Assembly (NCBI GenBank): GCA_009930305.1
Contig: RZYM01000001.1
Coordinates: forward strand, 248,001-312,000
Direction: 5' to 3'
Source of the DNA: Bacteroidia bacterium
Lineage (GTDB): Bacteria > Bacteroidota > Bacteroidia > Bacteroidales > Paludibacteraceae
DNA: 64,000 nt
The first letter of the stretch is position 1, and each line of letters starts with the position of its first letter. Positions 44,185 through 53,901 of the stretch are shown here, in pieces. The position numbers and the translations under genes were made by a program. The notes beneath the pieces were generated by a model that was not told where the DNA came from, ran no database searches, and worked only from the letters and a program-made list of their open reading frames with translations.

Positions 44185-44207
44185 TAGTTTGATAATGAGT
44201 AAAAATA

Positions 44208-45233
44208 ATGAGTAAAAAACTACAAATACGAAACAGCACAGCCGAGTTTTTGATATTTAACTCACAGGCAGGTAAAGACGGCATTGAAGTAAGGTTTGAG
44301 AACGAAACGATTTGGCTTTCTCAAAAACTAATGGCTGTTTTGTTTGATTGTAGTACCGATAATATTTCGCTTCATTTAAAGAATATTTTTAAATCGGGAG
44401 AACTTAACGAAAGTTCAGTTACCGAGGATTTCTCGGTAACTGCCACAGACGGTAAAAAATATAAGACCAAACATTTTAATTTAGATGCTGTTATTTCAGT
44501 TGGTTATCGTGTCAATTCTCAAAGAGCAACGCAATTTAGACAATGGGCTACTTCGGTGCTGAAAGATTTTGCAATTCGTGGTTATGTGTTGGACAAGGAA
44601 CGCTTGAAAAACGGAACATTCTTAAACCAAGAATATTTTGACCATTTGCTTGCAGAAATTCGGGAAATTCGGGCAAGCGAAAGACGGTTTTATCAAAAGA
44701 TAACCGATATTTATTCCACAGCCATTGACTATAATCCTGACACCGAAATTACTCAAACTTTTTTCGCAACAGTTCAAAACAAATTGCATTTTGCTATTCA
44801 CGGGCAAACGGCTGCCGAAGTGATAATGAAACGTGCTGACAGCAAAAAAGAAAATATGGGTTTGACGACTTGGAAAAATGCACCGAAAGGGAAAATCATA
44901 AAAACAGACGTGTCAGTTGCTAAAAATTATCTTACAGAAAAAGAATTAAAACAGCTTGACCGTTTTGTTACAATGTATTTGGATTATGCCGAAACACAAG
45001 CTGAGCAAAATATCCCAATGACAATGGACGATTGGGCAAAAAGAATGAACGCATTTTTACAGTTTAACCAAAAGGACATTTTGAAAAATGCAGGGAAAGT
45101 AACACAAGCCATAGGCAAAGCATTTGCAGAAAGTGAGTTTGAAAAATACCGCATTATCCAAGACAGACTTTTTGAGAGCGACTTTGACAAAGATGTAAAA
45201 CGAATTGGAAAGAAAAAATCAAATGGCAAATAG
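44208..45233 (+). CDS. RhuM-family protein
   Basis: A 341-residue soluble protein of the RhuM (virulence protein RhuM) family. The N-terminal part (about 22-115) has IEVRFENETIWLSQKLMAVLFDCSTDNISLHLKNIFKSGEL, then KHFNLDAVISVGYRVNSQRATQFRQWATSVLKDFAIRGYVLDKERL, the family hallmark. The C-terminal part has FFATVQNKLHFAIHGQTAAEVIMKRAD and YLTEKELKQLDRFVTMYLDYAE. The family is widespread on mobile elements, pathogenicity islands and near defence or restriction genes; its molecular role is unclear, although the N-terminal part looks DNA-binding. Isolated here, with a cassette-like tail after it (45238-45370) and by eye a base usage different from its neighbours, it was probably acquired horizontally. 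Confidence 0.85.
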   Translation: MSKKLQIRNSTAEFLIFNSQAGKDGIEVRFENETIWLSQKLMAVLFDCSTDNISLHLKNIFKSGELNESSVTEDFSVTATDGKKYKTKHFNLDAVISVGYRVNSQRATQFRQWATSVLKDFAIRGYVLDKERLKNGTFLNQEYFDHLLAEIREIRASERRFYQKITDIYSTAIDYNPDTEITQTFFATVQNKLHFAIHGQTAAEVIMKRADSKKENMGLTTWKNAPKGKIIKTDVSVAKNYLTEKELKQLDRFVTMYLDYAETQAEQNIPMTMDDWAKRMNAFLQFNQKDILKNAGKVTQAIGKAFAESEFEKYRIIQDRLFESDFDKDVKRIGKKKSNGK

Positions 45234-45470
45234 AAATGTCTATAACAAGGTATTGCCAAAAGCATGGCTGAACGGCTTCGGTTGGATAATTGTGCAAGGT
45301 TCAGCATTCGTTCTTCATATCAAAAAATGCTAAAAATCTGCTCCCTCGCAAAGCCTCTGCCCGTTACAAGCAAACCTACCGTAACACTCCGACCAAAATT
45401 TCTGACCTCGAATCAAAAATCAAAGAGATAAATTTCGTAAATATGCAAACAGACATTTAAATTGAATTAT
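45234..45470 (+). other. cassette-like tail after the RhuM gene
   Basis: About 240 noncoding bases, by eye richer in GC than the neighbourhood, begin 7 bases past the stop with TATAACAAGG and contain a 7-bp inverted repeat GCTGAAC (45267-45273) / GTTCAGC (45299-45305) around a 25-base loop. Later comes GCCTCTGCCCGTTACAAG (about 45353-45370). The beginning TATAACA followed by an imperfect hairpin recalls attC-like tails found after accessory genes in Bacteroidetes, but I could not match a full R''-L''-L'-R' set. No gene is visible. Confidence 0.3.
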
Positions 45471-45480
45471 TATGCAATAA

Positions 45481-45513
45481 AAAAGCTCGAAAGTTTTAGA
45501 CTCTCGAGCTTTT
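45481..45513 (-). terminator. terminator of the PorP/SprF-like gene
   Basis: AAAAGCTCGA (45481-45490) pairs with TCGAGCTTTT (45504-45513), with A/T runs on both sides. It lies 20 bases past the stop of the minus-strand PorP/SprF-like gene and also closes the RhuM segment on the plus strand. Confidence 0.7.
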
Positions 45514-45532
45514 CTTTTTTATGATGTGTATT

Positions 45533-46504
45533 TTAACGGCAGAAGTGTTTAGTGTAGCAGAAGCTGTATCCAAGCATTATTTCATGAGTACCATAGTTCT
45601 GTGTTACCAAATTGTTTAGGTCTAAACTGAATGCATAACCTAATTGGAATCCATGTATACGGAATCCACACATAGGCATTAAAACTAAACTTTGTATATT
45701 ATTTGGATCCCAACTATGTCTGTATGATGCCTGTACCCAATATCCCCAATTCTTTGAAACATCTTGTCCGAACTTCAAGTTCAAGTCCATGTTTATATCT
45801 AAGTATTGGTCCATTTTAAGCATTAGCATAGGCTCAATATAATAATCTCCGGTTCTGCCTAGGTCGAATGTATAACCACCAAATAAAAATCCGGTTAACG
45901 GAGCAGGCACCTCTTTGTCTCCATATATATCAGCAGTCATTGGAATAAGGTTTGTTAAAGATAATCCAACAAAGCCGCCGTATGATTTATAATAAATACC
46001 AAAGTTAGCATTTACACCAAAACCTGATGTGTTAGCAAACGCGTTGTCGTATTGTGCATTGGGATCATCAGCATATAATTGGTCTGTGTTAATGTAAAAA
46101 TAGTTTACTTTAAATGATGCACCAAAAGATAATTGACGGTCGTAGGAGGTTTTTTTAGAATAACGACGGCCATTTGATAGTGGAATATGATATGCGAATG
46201 TTACCTGACCACCTGCGCGATTAGAATAACCATTACGATCATTGTACAAATAAGCACCAATACCAACATTATTCCATACACGGGTTTTAAATGATAGTAA
46301 TTGTGTCATTGGAAAATCGCTCATTCCAACCCATTGCATTTTGTTACTTATCATCAAATGCGAACAGGGTTCTGCACCTGCCATAGCAGGATTCACCAAA
46401 TAATAGTTGAAATGATATTGATTATATATCAATTCTTCTTGGGCCGATAATTTGCCAACGCTAAGTATGACTAATGCGATTATTGCAGCGAGGTACTTTT
46501 TCAT
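45533..46504 (-). CDS. PorP/SprF-family T9SS outer-membrane protein
   Basis: A 323-residue outer-membrane beta-barrel-like protein with a signal peptide (cut near LSAQEE, about residue 21) and the family opening LIYNQYHFNYYLVNPAMAGAEPCSHLMISNKMQWVGM. The middle GAYLYNDRNGYSNRAGGQVTFAYHIPLSNGR and the alternating aromatic/Gly strands to the end are typical. SprF in Flavobacterium is needed to put SprB, a protein with a type B T9SS sorting domain, on the surface; such genes commonly sit just downstream of their cargo. Here it follows a 1372-residue protein with that kind of domain by 51 bases, a matching pair. A -7 element at 46541-46548 may give it its own promoter. Confidence 0.9.
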   Translation of the reverse strand: MKKYLAAIIALVILSVGKLSAQEELIYNQYHFNYYLVNPAMAGAEPCSHLMISNKMQWVGMSDFPMTQLLSFKTRVWNNVGIGAYLYNDRNGYSNRAGGQVTFAYHIPLSNGRRYSKKTSYDRQLSFGASFKVNYFYINTDQLYADDPNAQYDNAFANTSGFGVNANFGIYYKSYGGFVGLSLTNLIPMTADIYGDKEVPAPLTGFLFGGYTFDLGRTGDYYIEPMLMLKMDQYLDINMDLNLKFGQDVSKNWGYWVQASYRHSWDPNNIQSLVLMPMCGFRIHGFQLGYAFSLDLNNLVTQNYGTHEIMLGYSFCYTKHFCR

Positions 46505-46540
46505 GATATGTTAGTTTTTTCTATTTCCTAAATTTATGCT

Positions 46541-46548
46541 CAAATATA
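46541..46548 (-). promoter_or_regulatory. PorP/SprF-like -7 element
   Basis: The minus strand reads TATATTTG, matching TAnnTTTG, 36 bases before the start and only 7 bases past the upstream gene's stop. Confidence 0.45.
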
Positions 46549-46555
46549 CAATTAT

Positions 46556-49500
46556 TTATCGTTTAAGTATGAAATGTCCGTTATATTGTTTACGGATTTC
46601 TTCAACTGTAATAAGATACCAATAATCGGTACTTGGTAATTGATGTCCGTTATATATGCCATCCCATCCAGGGAAATCTTCTGAATTACTTGATTTGCTA
46701 TAACTGCCTTTACGCCATTCGTAAAGACGTTTTCCGTATCTATCAAATATTTCTACTATGTATGCAGAGTAGCAGTTTAAGTTTTCTACTGTCCATAGTT
46801 CGTTTGTGTTGTCATTATTGGGTGTTACTAAACGATCCGGAATAATTGGATAAGGCGCTAAATAAAAGCTTGTATCACCCTTACATGTATTTGCATCAAT
46901 AACAAATAATTTATTCCAACCGCTTGTCATACCTGTAAATACATTTTGTGTTATGAAGTTATTGCCATCTTCCGAGAACTGATATGGAGGAGTGCCTTCT
47001 TTAGCTGTAACAGTAACACTACGGGTTGTACAATTTTCTGTGTTCTGTTCTTCAATTGTATCGAATAGTGGTAATGGGTTCACATGTACGTTTGTAGTAG
47101 CTGTTACCTCGCATACTCCATTACTTACTGTTACTATATATTGAGTGTCTGTTTTTGGCCGTGCAACTGTGGTTGCTTCGTTAGGACTATCTAATGAACT
47201 TGACGGAACCCAACTATATGAGGTGATGCCGTTACCGCTAACTGTCAATATAGTGCTGTCTCCCAAACAAAATGATGTAGGCTGACTTATTTGTGGATTA
47301 ATAGGAGGTAGTACGCTAACAGTTAGATCTTTTTCGGCAGTACAAATATTGGTAACGCGAGCTGTGTATATAGTCGTCTGCGTTGGTGTTACCACAGTAC
47401 TTGGATCGCTCGAAATTAAACTTGATGTAGCTTTTTCAAACCATTCTGTTGTCGATCCGGTCGGATAACCTGACATTGTGATTGTAATATTTTCACCCTC
47501 ACATATTGTTCTGCCTATAGGTTCAATATTAAAAACAATTGCAGGATAAACAGTTACAGTAATTTCATTACTTTCTGTACTACATACGCCATTATAAGAT
47601 ATTTTCTTGTATTTGGCAGTTACGGTAGGCTGAAATCCGGTGATGTCTTTACCGGTTTGCTGCGAAATATCTTGATATGCGTATGGACTTATTTCTTGCA
47701 TCCAAACATATCTAGTTGCAGTATTTGGATCGCTATCAGTAATATTTACTTGAGTACCTTCGCAAATCACATCCTTGTCAACCGTAATTGCAGGAGCCGG
47801 AGGAGTATCTACATTAATTGTAATACTTCCGTCTCCTTCGCATGTTCCACCTACCAAACTTACAAGGTATGTTGTATTGGCAGTAGGTTGTTGCGAAGCT
47901 AAAACGGTGCCAGTTTCAGGCAATACCACGCCTCCTACAGTCCATGTAAGGCTTTCGCCTGCGTTTAGTGTATAGCCTGCTGTTAAATCAATAGTAGCAC
48001 CAAGGCATATAGTATTGTTTTGTGCTGGTGCACTTGCAGTCACGGGGATATCGATTCTGTCACCTACACTTACAGATACTGTTTTTTCTGTAAAGCATAT
48101 ACCATTGTCTAATTTAAGTTTATATGTAACAGAACCTTCTGCAGTTGCAACAGCAGCGTCATTGTATGTTATTTCTGTTTGTCCTGGCATCATTGTTCCG
48201 TTTGCAACTTCTACATCATTTTTGAACCATTGGTAACTACCGGTTCCTGCGCTTACCTGTGCTTTAATTTCAGCAACCGGATTAGATACGCAGACCATTG
48301 TTGGTGCAGATAATGTAAAGTCAGGAGTGTTTAACAATTCGTATGTTACTGCATCTGTTGCAAGGCATGCGCTTGGATCTGTAGCTTCAATATTAATAGT
48401 TCCGCTACCTTCCGAAGCACTCAATGTATAAGTAGTTCCAAAACTTTCGGGAGTAGTTCCCCATTTTATTTGTGCGTTTGCCGGTACTATATTACTAATA
48501 GTATATGTAAGATTTACACCATTGGTTAAACATGTAGTAATATCTTTTGGTGATACAGTAAACTGAACAGCATCTTTAATATGTATGTTAATAGGAACAC
48601 GATCGCTCTCGCAATATTCGTCTACTAATGTATTTGCTAATTGATTAGTTACATAATATATTGTATCGTGTACAGTTCTGCAATCAAATTTTTTTGTTGC
48701 AGGCAATGCTGTACCGCCTGTTGCATCACTATAAAAACGTAATTGTGTTTTATCTGATGTAACTAGGTCTGCAAGCAAAGAAGTCCCTGTTTGACAAGGA
48801 CATTCGCTATAGGCATTAACTATTGGTGGAGTTGTGGGTTTACAATTGCAATGATAACTTACAGCTATAGGATCTGTAACAGCTGATACACTTCCACACC
48901 CGCTAACAGGCTGGCCTTGTGAAACTTTCTCCACTGTTGTTTGATCACCCGCAACCCATGTGCGATAGTATATTTTAGTAGTTAGAGTTGCAGGAACAGT
49001 TATTGCAAATGTATTTGATGTTTGAGCGGTCCCAACTTGTGTCCAAGGACCTGTTTGAGAGCTAGATTGCTGCATCAAGTAATAAGGGGTCAGGAAAAAG
49101 TCCTTCATGTCGTATACTGCAGCTGCAATTAAGCTTAGTGCTACATCATTACCATCATCACATACAATTGTATCTTGACTTGTTAAGGCTGAATTTGAGT
49201 ACATCTTAATTTCAGGTGAACAAGTACTGAAAGTAATGTCATCAATAGCAATATCATTACCATCTACAGCTCCGGTTCCGGGAGCTTCAATATTGTTAAA
49301 TATCTGTATGTTAACAGATTTGTATGAACCTGAATTAAAAGAACCACCTTTCTCTGTCCAATTAGTACCATCAGGTAAATTTCCTGACTCAACACTCAAT
49401 AATTCATCAGGACAATTTCCAGGAGCTGTACACCCAAATACTTTAAAACCTGCATTTACGGGAACACGACCTACTTTCCCATCATCAGGGCATGCATTAG

Positions 49501-50674
49501 CAATAAAGGCAGAAAAGTCGTATATTGTATTTTCACAAAGTTGATTGTTTATGTATTGTTCGTAAAACATACCGGCACCTCTGGCAGCGTTTACTAATAT
49601 GAAACCATCATCAACTCCACCATTTGTTGTATGACCTCTTAGTGTTCTGTTGGTCCAATATCCGCCATCGGCAGCTGAGTGTACCACAGCATATTGACCT
49701 TCATCTATATTGCCCGATGATTTGTATGTGTACTGACATGAAGCATTGCTTGTTCTTGTTCCTGTAAATGTAAATTGCTCTGCAGACATGGTTTGTCTTT
49801 CTCCTGATACTGCGCAACATACTATAGGACGAATCAAATCAGATACAAGTATTTCGGTACCTGATGTAACTCTGTAGTATGTATCGGTTTTTACTTCAAC
49901 GTCTATGCTTTGTTGATTTCCAACAAGAGGTTGCCATGTAGATTTATTGTCAATAGATTGTTCCCAAGTATATGAAGCTCCTGTTAAACCTTTTGCTGTA
50001 AGAGTGTTTAACTCTCCGGCGCAAACCTTATTTCCATTTGACGAAACAATTGTTTTATCAAAGCATCCTGTTACTTTTATCGATTTTACTGAAAGTAATC
50101 CACATCCGTTTGAGTAGTCGGATGAAAATGCAAAAGTTTGTGAACTTGACGTTGCTGTGAAAGTGTATGAATAAGTATATGTTGTTCCAAAATTAATTGT
50201 TTTGTATTGTGCATCAGCTACTGGAGTACACTGCATTTTAATGTAGTTGTTCCAGTCTTGGATTGATGTACTACATCCACTTTGTCTTACAGCAGAAAAT
50301 ACTATCTCAACTTTGTACGAATTTCTACCGGCTGCAGTTAATAAACCACTTAGTTGATACGAAAAGAATCCAAATTGGTCTATTTCGCGGCAGTGTAGTA
50401 CCAAACCATCTGTTTTACTTATGGTGTAACGGCTTGTGCTTAGTGATGCAGGAGATGTATTTTGAAAACTATATCCCGTTCCAAATGTAATGTTTTCTGA
50501 AGTAGGATCAACAAAAGAAACGTCAGATAAGTCATAGTAAGTTGCCGTAACTCCTGACTTAGGCTGAAAAGTTGTACCTCCAAATTGTGTTGGACAACTT
50601 TGTGCGTATAAATTCACTCCTCCCAAAAGAGTGAAAAACGTAGTAGTTAGTATAAAGAGTACTCTCTTTTGCAT
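46556..50674 (-). CDS. large secreted adhesin-like protein with type B T9SS sorting domain
   Basis: A 1372-residue exported protein. A signal peptide (cut near YAQSC, about residue 24) is followed by an N-terminal region (26-500) rich in Cys, Ser, Thr and Gly with features of ligand-binding beta-sandwiches. A series of Ig/PKD-like repeats covers about 690-1270; each contains a Cys and phrases such as ICEGENITITMSGYPTGSTTEWF, FCLGDSTILTVSGNGITSYSWVP and VICEGTQVNITDSDP. The end (about 1285-1372) is the gliding-motility-associated type B sorting domain: VTPNNDNTNELWTVENLNCYS, VEIFDRYGKRLYEWR, WDGIYNGHQLPSTDYWYLITV, ending GHFILKR. It would be exported by T9SS and held on the surface, probably with its PorP/SprF partner downstream. 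Its ligand is unknown. Confidence 0.88.
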   Translation of the reverse strand: MQKRVLFILTTTFFTLLGGVNLYAQSCPTQFGGTTFQPKSGVTATYYDLSDVSFVDPTSENITFGTGYSFQNTSPASLSTSRYTISKTDGLVLHCREIDQFGFFSYQLSGLLTAAGRNSYKVEIVFSAVRQSGCSTSIQDWNNYIKMQCTPVADAQYKTINFGTTYTYSYTFTATSSSQTFAFSSDYSNGCGLLSVKSIKVTGCFDKTIVSSNGNKVCAGELNTLTAKGLTGASYTWEQSIDNKSTWQPLVGNQQSIDVEVKTDTYYRVTSGTEILVSDLIRPIVCCAVSGERQTMSAEQFTFTGTRTSNASCQYTYKSSGNIDEGQYAVVHSAADGGYWTNRTLRGHTTNGGVDDGFILVNAARGAGMFYEQYINNQLCENTIYDFSAFIANACPDDGKVGRVPVNAGFKVFGCTAPGNCPDELLSVESGNLPDGTNWTEKGGSFNSGSYKSVNIQIFNNIEAPGTGAVDGNDIAIDDITFSTCSPEIKMYSNSALTSQDTIVCDDGNDVALSLIAAAVYDMKDFFLTPYYLMQQSSSQTGPWTQVGTAQTSNTFAITVPATLTTKIYYRTWVAGDQTTVEKVSQGQPVSGCGSVSAVTDPIAVSYHCNCKPTTPPIVNAYSECPCQTGTSLLADLVTSDKTQLRFYSDATGGTALPATKKFDCRTVHDTIYYVTNQLANTLVDEYCESDRVPINIHIKDAVQFTVSPKDITTCLTNGVNLTYTISNIVPANAQIKWGTTPESFGTTYTLSASEGSGTINIEATDPSACLATDAVTYELLNTPDFTLSAPTMVCVSNPVAEIKAQVSAGTGSYQWFKNDVEVANGTMMPGQTEITYNDAAVATAEGSVTYKLKLDNGICFTEKTVSVSVGDRIDIPVTASAPAQNNTICLGATIDLTAGYTLNAGESLTWTVGGVVLPETGTVLASQQPTANTTYLVSLVGGTCEGDGSITINVDTPPAPAITVDKDVICEGTQVNITDSDPNTATRYVWMQEISPYAYQDISQQTGKDITGFQPTVTAKYKKISYNGVCSTESNEITVTVYPAIVFNIEPIGRTICEGENITITMSGYPTGSTTEWFEKATSSLISSDPSTVVTPTQTTIYTARVTNICTAEKDLTVSVLPPINPQISQPTSFCLGDSTILTVSGNGITSYSWVPSSSLDSPNEATTVARPKTDTQYIVTVSNGVCEVTATTNVHVNPLPLFDTIEEQNTENCTTRSVTVTAKEGTPPYQFSEDGNNFITQNVFTGMTSGWNKLFVIDANTCKGDTSFYLAPYPIIPDRLVTPNNDNTNELWTVENLNCYSAYIVEIFDRYGKRLYEWRKGSYSKSSNSEDFPGWDGIYNGHQLPSTDYWYLITVEEIRKQYNGHFILKR

Positions 50675-50707
50675 AGTTTCGGTTTAAGGTAAACATAATT
50701 CAACTCA

Positions 50708-50715
50708 CAAAAGTA
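50708..50715 (-). promoter_or_regulatory. adhesin gene -7 element
   Basis: The minus strand reads TACTTTTG, matching TAnnTTTG, 33 bases before the start at 50674. Confidence 0.5.
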
Positions 50716-51018
50716 AAAAATTTATTCTGAAAATAAAATATCCGTTAATGAATTAACCTAAAAAGCCTAATAATTATTGTATTTCTGTGGTAAAAGATGC
50801 GTTTATTTTGTAAAAGTATGCAAATTCTAAAATATTTATGGACTCTGCTTTTAGTGTTAAGTGTTAAATTTGATGTATATTTGCTGCTCAATGAAAATTA
50901 TTCTGTTTTTATTATAGAAATAATAATCTGACAAATTTAATAAATATGAGGTAATTGATATTTTGATAATGTCATGATCAATAGCCGTATATTTCTTTAT
51001 AAATTACCTAAAATAAAC

Positions 51019-51026
51019 TATTTTTG
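51019..51026 (+). promoter_or_regulatory. mutS -7 element
   Basis: TATTTTTG, matching TAnnTTTG, 35 bases before the mutS ATG at 51062. Confidence 0.5.
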
Positions 51027-51061
51027 TTGAGCCTTTCGGCTATTAAAATAAACAATTGCTT

Positions 51062-53689
51062 ATGTCAAATATTGTTGAAACTCCCATGCTAAAGCAGTAC
51101 AATGCAGTTAAGAAGCAGCATCCTGATGCATTGTTGCTCTATCGTTGCGGAGATTTTTATGAAACATACGGAAAGGATGCGGTTACAGCATCTGCTATTT
51201 TAGGCATCACTCTTACGATGAGGGGAAAAGATACTTCAAACGAGATTCAAATGGCAGGATTCCCATATCATGCAATTGATACATATCTTCCAAAATTAGT
51301 GCGCGCAGGTTGGCGAGTAGCAATCTGCGATCAATTAGAAAATCCTAAACTCGCAAAAGGAATTGTAAAACGTGGTATTACCGAATTGGTTACACCGGGT
51401 GTTTCGTATAATGACAATGTGCTTGAAAATAAAAGCAACAATTTTGTGGCTTGTTTGCATTTTGGTAAATCAGTAATAGGTGTAGCTTTCTTGGATATTT
51501 CTACAGGCGAATTCCTCCTTACACAAGGAACCGCAGAATATGCAGGTAAATTGATAAGTAGTTTTGCTCCGAAGGAAGTTTTGTACGAATACGGCAAGAA
51601 ACAGAAATGGGAAGATTTGTCGGCAGGTAAATATTTTACATTCCAACTTGACGATTGGATATTTACAACAGATGCTGCAAATAATCGTTTAAAAAAACAA
51701 TTTGACGTTTCAACTCTAAAAGGTTTTGGAGTTGATGATTTGCCAGAAGGTGTGATTGCAGCAGGTGGAATTTTACATTATTTGGATGCTACACAGCACC
51801 TACAAACGGCTCATATTACTAATCTTAAACGTATTGAGGGTGATTGTTATGTCTGGATGGATAAATTTACAATTCGAAATCTTGAGCTATATGGTTCGAT
51901 GAATGGAGAGGGTAAATCGTTCATTAGCATTTTAGACAAGACATTAACTCCAATGGGCAGTCGTTTGTTAAAACGTTGGATTGCATTTCCCTTAAAGTCA
52001 AAAACTGATATAGAAAAACGGCAAAATGTTGTAGAAGCATTCTTTAGAGATACTGAAATTAAATGTCTTTTGCAAGAAAAATTGCCGTTAATAGGCGATT
52101 TGGAGCGTATCGTATCTAAAATTGCAGTAGGCAGAATTAATCCTCGCGAACTGGTACAGCTGCGTACGGCTTTATGTGCTATACAAGAAATAAAAGAGAT
52201 GTGTACATCATCTCAAGTACAAGAGCTAAGTAAGATTGTCGAAGGATTGGATTTATGTTTGGAATTGCGCGATAGGATAGAAAAGGAAATAAATGACGAT
52301 CCGCCAATGGCTGTTAACAAGGGAGGAGTAATAAGGCAAGGAATTAATGCAGAATTGGATGAGTACAGGAGATTAGCGTATTCGGGCAAGGATTATTTAT
52401 TACAGATACAGCAAAAAGAAAGTGAATCAACGGGTATACCAAGTCTTAAAATCAGCTATAATAATGTTTTTGGATATTACATAGAAGTACGTAATGCTCA
52501 CAAAGACAAAGTTCCACAAGAATGGATTAGAAAGCAAACACTTGTTAATGCAGAGCGCTATGTTACTCAAGAACTTAAAGAGTATGAAGAAAAGATTTTA
52601 GGGGCTGAAGAAAAAGTTCTTGCAATTGAAAATCAATTATTTTCTGCATTAGTGTCTGATTTAGCATGTTCAGTGGCAGTTTTACAAAAAGATGCAGTGC
52701 AAATTGCAAGTATTGATGTTTTATGCTCATTTGCATTAGTGGCAGCCGAAGGGAAATATATACGTCCATTAATTTCGGATGATGATGTATTAGACATTCG
52801 TCAAGGTCGTCATCCTGTTATTGAAAGGCAAATGCCTATAGGAGAAGAATATATTGCAAATGATGTGTATTTAGATAGTAATAAGCAACAGATAATAATT
52901 ATTACCGGTCCTAATATGGCAGGTAAGTCAGCTCTTTTGAGGCAAACTGCGCTTATTGTTATTATGGCTCAAATAGGAAGTTTTGTGCCTGCCGAATCGG
53001 CTCACATCGGAGTAGTTGATAAAATCTTTACAAGGGTAGGTGCCAGTGATAATATTTCTATGGGAGAATCAACCTTTATGGTCGAAATGAACGAGGCTGC
53101 AAGTATTCTTAACAATTTATCGGATCGTAGTTTAATTCTTTTTGATGAGTTAGGACGGGGCACAAGTACATACGATGGCATCTCAATAGCATGGTCTATT
53201 GTCGAATACATACACGAACATTCTACGGCAAAAGCGAGAACCTTATTTGCCACTCATTACCATGAACTAAATGAGATGGAAAAAGATTTTAAGCGTATAA
53301 AAAATTTTAATGTATCTGTTAAAGAAATAGACGGTAAAGTAATCTTCTTAAGAAAGTTAGTCCCTGGTGGTAGCGAGCATAGTTTTGGTATTCATGTTGC
53401 AAAATTAGCCGGAATGCCTAAAAGTATTGTTAAGCGTGCCAATGATATTTTATTGGATTTAGAGAATAAGAATCAAGATGGCAGAAAGGTATCTAGGAAA
53501 TCTATTTCTAAGCCTGTTTCCGAAATCGCCGAGCATCGTGAGGGTTATCAGTTAAGTATATTTAAGCTTGATGACCCTGTTCTTTCGCAGGTGCGAGACG
53601 AGATTTTGAATGTTGATGTCAATAACCTCACTCCTCTAGAAGCTTTAAATAAATTGAGCGATATTAAGAAGATTCTTAAAGGAAAGTAA
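51062..53689 (+). CDS. mutS: DNA mismatch repair protein MutS
   Basis: MutS recognises mismatches and starts methyl-independent repair with MutL. The N-terminal mismatch-binding domain has the Phe-x-Glu motif in [14 protein letters not shown]. The connector, lever and clamp domains follow. The ATPase has Walker A GPNMAGKS (616-623), FMVEMNEAA and Walker [17 protein letters not shown], then ATHYHEL. The C-terminal helix-turn-helix has [16 protein letters not shown] and a tail that mediates dimers. I choose ATG at 51062 ([10 protein letters not shown]), giving 875 residues; the frame is also open to a TTG at 51056. Monocistronic, ending at a strong hairpin. Confidence 0.96.
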   Translation: MSNIVETPMLKQYNAVKKQHPDALLLYRCGDFYETYGKDAVTASAILGITLTMRGKDTSNEIQMAGFPYHAIDTYLPKLVRAGWRVAICDQLENPKLAKGIVKRGITELVTPGVSYNDNVLENKSNNFVACLHFGKSVIGVAFLDISTGEFLLTQGTAEYAGKLISSFAPKEVLYEYGKKQKWEDLSAGKYFTFQLDDWIFTTDAANNRLKKQFDVSTLKGFGVDDLPEGVIAAGGILHYLDATQHLQTAHITNLKRIEGDCYVWMDKFTIRNLELYGSMNGEGKSFISILDKTLTPMGSRLLKRWIAFPLKSKTDIEKRQNVVEAFFRDTEIKCLLQEKLPLIGDLERIVSKIAVGRINPRELVQLRTALCAIQEIKEMCTSSQVQELSKIVEGLDLCLELRDRIEKEINDDPPMAVNKGGVIRQGINAELDEYRRLAYSGKDYLLQIQQKESESTGIPSLKISYNNVFGYYIEVRNAHKDKVPQEWIRKQTLVNAERYVTQELKEYEEKILGAEEKVLAIENQLFSALVSDLACSVAVLQKDAVQIASIDVLCSFALVAAEGKYIRPLISDDDVLDIRQGRHPVIERQMPIGEEYIANDVYLDSNKQQIIIITGPNMAGKSALLRQTALIVIMAQIGSFVPAESAHIGVVDKIFTRVGASDNISMGESTFMVEMNEAASILNNLSDRSLILFDELGRGTSTYDGISIAWSIVEYIHEHSTAKARTLFATHYHELNEMEKDFKRIKNFNVSVKEIDGKVIFLRKLVPGGSEHSFGIHVAKLAGMPKSIVKRANDILLDLENKNQDGRKVSRKSISKPVSEIAEHREGYQLSIFKLDDPVLSQVRDEILNVDVNNLTPLEALNKLSDIKKILKGK

Positions 53690-53703
53690 ACCTTATAAAA
53701 AGT

Positions 53704-53735
53704 ATAAGGGCACCCGCTTTAGCGGATGCCCTTAT
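53704..53735. terminator. mutS / CotH terminator
   Basis: ATAAGGGCA (53704-53712) pairs with TGCCCTTAT (53727-53735), continued inward by CCGC/GCGG after one mismatch. Just beyond it a second stem, GTACCC/GGGTAC (53745-53763), lies before the CotH-like gene's end. The pair separates the convergent mutS and CotH-like genes. Confidence 0.7.
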
Positions 53736-53901
53736 TGTGTACCCGTACCCATCATAAGGGTACACATGTATTTTGTGTTATTTACACTCAAAAACTGTTT
53801 GCAAAAGTACAATAATTTATTAATTCTGCAAATTTGCAATAACTAAAAATTTATAAATGCCAACTTTCAGTTTGTTTTGTTTTGCTAATAAAGCCTGTGT
53901 A

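Larger units (their letters stand above)
43947..44207 (+). other. nadB to RhuM-like intergenic patch
   Basis: About 260 bases with unusual texture. A short stem TGCGAC (43985-43990) / GTCGCA (44003-44008) and another TGAGAATG (44021-44028) / CATTCTCA (44042-44049) may end nadB transcription, though neither has a good U-run. A 46-codon open frame (44020-44160) and the RhuM-like promoter follow. It may be the left edge of an acquired segment. Confidence 0.4.
50675..51061. other. divergent intergenic region, adhesin / mutS
   Basis: 387 very AT-rich bases hold the adhesin promoter (minus, 50708-50715) and the mutS promoter (plus, 51019-51026). The middle 300 bases (50716-51018) contain no open frame of note, no repeat and no structured RNA that I can see. 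Confidence 0.5.

Noticed and set aside
44208-45233. RhuM gene as part of a restriction-modification or toxin-antitoxin system
   Set aside because: No methylase, nuclease, Fic or antitoxin gene lies beside it; only the family is supported.
46556-50674. CRISPR-like or tandem DNA repeats within the large adhesin gene
   Set aside because: The repeats are at the protein-fold level (Ig-like units) with no conserved DNA repeat or spacer pattern.
50716-51018. Possible riboswitch or small RNA before mutS
   Set aside because: The stretch is AT-rich with no convincing stems or conserved motif.
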